The translations under genes were made by a program, and so were the position numbers. This document shows, one piece after another, positions 5,861-6,696 of a stretch of DNA of 6,696 bases. The DNA is taken from NCBI GenBank assembly GCA_030746455.1, contig JASLMQ010000751.1, positions 1-6,696 on the forward strand. The letters are read 5' to 3'. The notes under the pieces are model-generated. The model was given only the letters and a program-made list of their open reading frames with translations. It did not search any database and was not told where the DNA came from. This DNA comes from Candidatus Latescibacterota bacterium (GTDB lineage Bacteria > Latescibacterota > UBA2968 > GCA-2709665). The first letter of the stretch is position 1. Each line of letters starts with the position of its first letter.

Positions 5861-6640
5861 ATGACTGGAGCGATTGCGGGAGACATCATCGGCTCGGCCT
5901 ACGAGCACAGCCCCATCAAGACGAAGGACTTCTCGCTCTTCGAGCCCGGGTGTCGCTTCACAGACGACTCCGTGCTCACCCTCGCCGTCGCCGATGCCAT
6001 CCTATCGGACCGTCCCTACCTGGAGGCCATCAGGGAGATCGGCCGACGCTATCCCAATGCCGGCTACGGGGGGACGTTCATCCACTGGCTGTACTCCGAT
6101 GATCCCGCGCCCTACAACAGTTGGGGAAACGGATCGGCCATGCGCGTGAGCCCTGTGGGCTTCGCCTTTGTCGCGGAAGAGGAAGTCCTCCGGGAGGCGG
6201 CTCACACGGCAGAGATCTCGCACAGCCATCCGGAGGGGGTCAAAGGCGCACAGGCCACGGCCCTCGCCGTCCTCCTCGCGCGAACGGGCGCCGCGAAGGA
6301 GTCGATCCGAGCCGAGATCCAGCAGCGATTCGACTACGACCTGTCGCGTACCATCGACGAGATCAGGCCGACCTACGCGTTCGACATCAGCTGCCAGGGA
6401 ACGGTGCCCGAGGCCATCATCGCCTTCCTCGATTCGGACTCCTACGAGGACGCCGTCCGCAACGCCATCTCCCTCGGCGGCGACAGCGACACCCTGGCCT
6501 GCATCACGGGCGGCATCGCAGAGGCATTCTACGGACCCGTCCCCGATCCCATTCGATCCAGGGTCGAGCAATTCCTTACGCCCGATCTCTGGGAGATCGC
6601 CGAGGCGTTCTGCCGGGAGTACCCCCCGTCGCGGCCGTGA
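5861..6640 (+). CDS. ADP-ribosylglycohydrolase family protein (DraG/ARH-like)
   Basis: A 259-residue all-helical hydrolase of the DraG/ARH family, which uses a two-metal centre to cleave ADP-ribose from proteins, nucleic acids or small ligands in the cytosol. The metal motifs are complete: MTGAIAGDIIGSAYE at the N-terminus, FTDDS (33-37) giving T34-D35-D36, and LGGDSDT (205-211) giving D208, D210 and T211 near the C-terminus. NGSAMRVSPVG (90-100) and SHSHPEGVKGAQATA (120-134) are the other family blocks. The length is at the compact end for bacterial members and nothing is truncated. The start at 5861 opens directly with the conserved GAIAGDIIGS helix; GGAAGA-like purines (GGAAGA at 5848-5853) are a weak ribosome site. 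The natural substrate is not evident: no ADP-ribosyltransferase, nitrogenase-regulation gene or NAD-related gene is visible nearby. The DUF6933/BtrH-like gene upstream is on the same strand, 240 bp away. Confidence 0.95.
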   Translation: MTGAIAGDIIGSAYEHSPIKTKDFSLFEPGCRFTDDSVLTLAVADAILSDRPYLEAIREIGRRYPNAGYGGTFIHWLYSDDPAPYNSWGNGSAMRVSPVGFAFVAEEEVLREAAHTAEISHSHPEGVKGAQATALAVLLARTGAAKESIRAEIQQRFDYDLSRTIDEIRPTYAFDISCQGTVPEAIIAFLDSDSYEDAVRNAISLGGDSDTLACITGGIAEAFYGPVPDPIRSRVEQFLTPDLWEIAEAFCREYPPSRP

Positions 6641-6658
6641 TGGTGAGCTGCAGTCAGA

Positions 6659-6696
6659 ATGGCTGGACCAAAGGCATACTCTCGCAGAGAGCGCGG
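6659..6696 (+). CDS. Possible start of another gene (3' cut by window edge)
   Basis: An ATG at 6659 opens MAGPKAYSRRER and runs off the edge. This N-terminus has the flavour of a TetR-type regulator (MAxPKxFxREE...), but twelve residues cannot prove it. GGTGAG at 6642-6647 could be its ribosome site, at a long spacing. A competing ATG at 6640 overlaps the glycohydrolase stop (TGATG) in another frame and is also open to the edge. A CTCTC-GCA-GAGAG dyad (6679-6691) lies in the same stretch, so the region could instead be non-coding. Confidence 0.25.
   Translation, partial: MAGPKAYSRRER

Overview
The window is GC-rich bacterial chromosome carrying five well-supported protein-coding genes, one of them cut by the left edge, and possibly the first codons of another gene at the right edge. 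Coding density, ATG/GTG starts, a Sec-type signal peptide and envelope-anchored proteins fit a free-living, probably Gram-negative bacterium. No rRNA or lineage-specific marker is present, so the phylum cannot be fixed. The intergenic DNA contains degenerate 7-bp-period repeats resembling the heptanucleotide STRRs best known from cyanobacteria; the gene content does not otherwise look cyanobacterial. An uncultured GC-rich lineage is a guess only.

Layout. At 3-1372 (+) two overlapping genes (ATGA junction) encode proteins that both end in a divergent CutA1-like domain placed after a transmembrane helix. They look like a duplicated, translationally coupled, membrane-tethered CutA pair. Next, on the minus strand, are a sugar-phosphate isomerase/epimerase of the xylose-isomerase-like TIM-barrel type (1506-2372) and a complete Y-family DNA polymerase IV, dinB (2571-3767). 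The epimerase gene is bracketed by two heptad-repeat tracts (about 1445-1500 and 2403-2578); the second runs into the dinB stop codon.

A divergent regulatory region (3768-4060) separates dinB from two plus-strand genes. It holds a sigma70-like promoter for the rightward gene and a plausible -10 for dinB. The rightward gene (4061-5620) joins an N-terminal DUF6933-like domain to a BtrH/C39-peptidase-like domain with a helical tail. After a 240-bp gap with two small hairpins comes an ADP-ribosylglycohydrolase (5861-6640), and a possible next reading frame begins at its stop.

The genes do not form one obvious pathway. The window reads as chromosomal housekeeping and accessory genes: translesion synthesis, a sugar epimerase and ADP-ribose removal. 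The two unusual proteins are the membrane CutA pair and the DUF6933/BtrH-like fusion. No phage, transposase, CRISPR or plasmid feature is visible.
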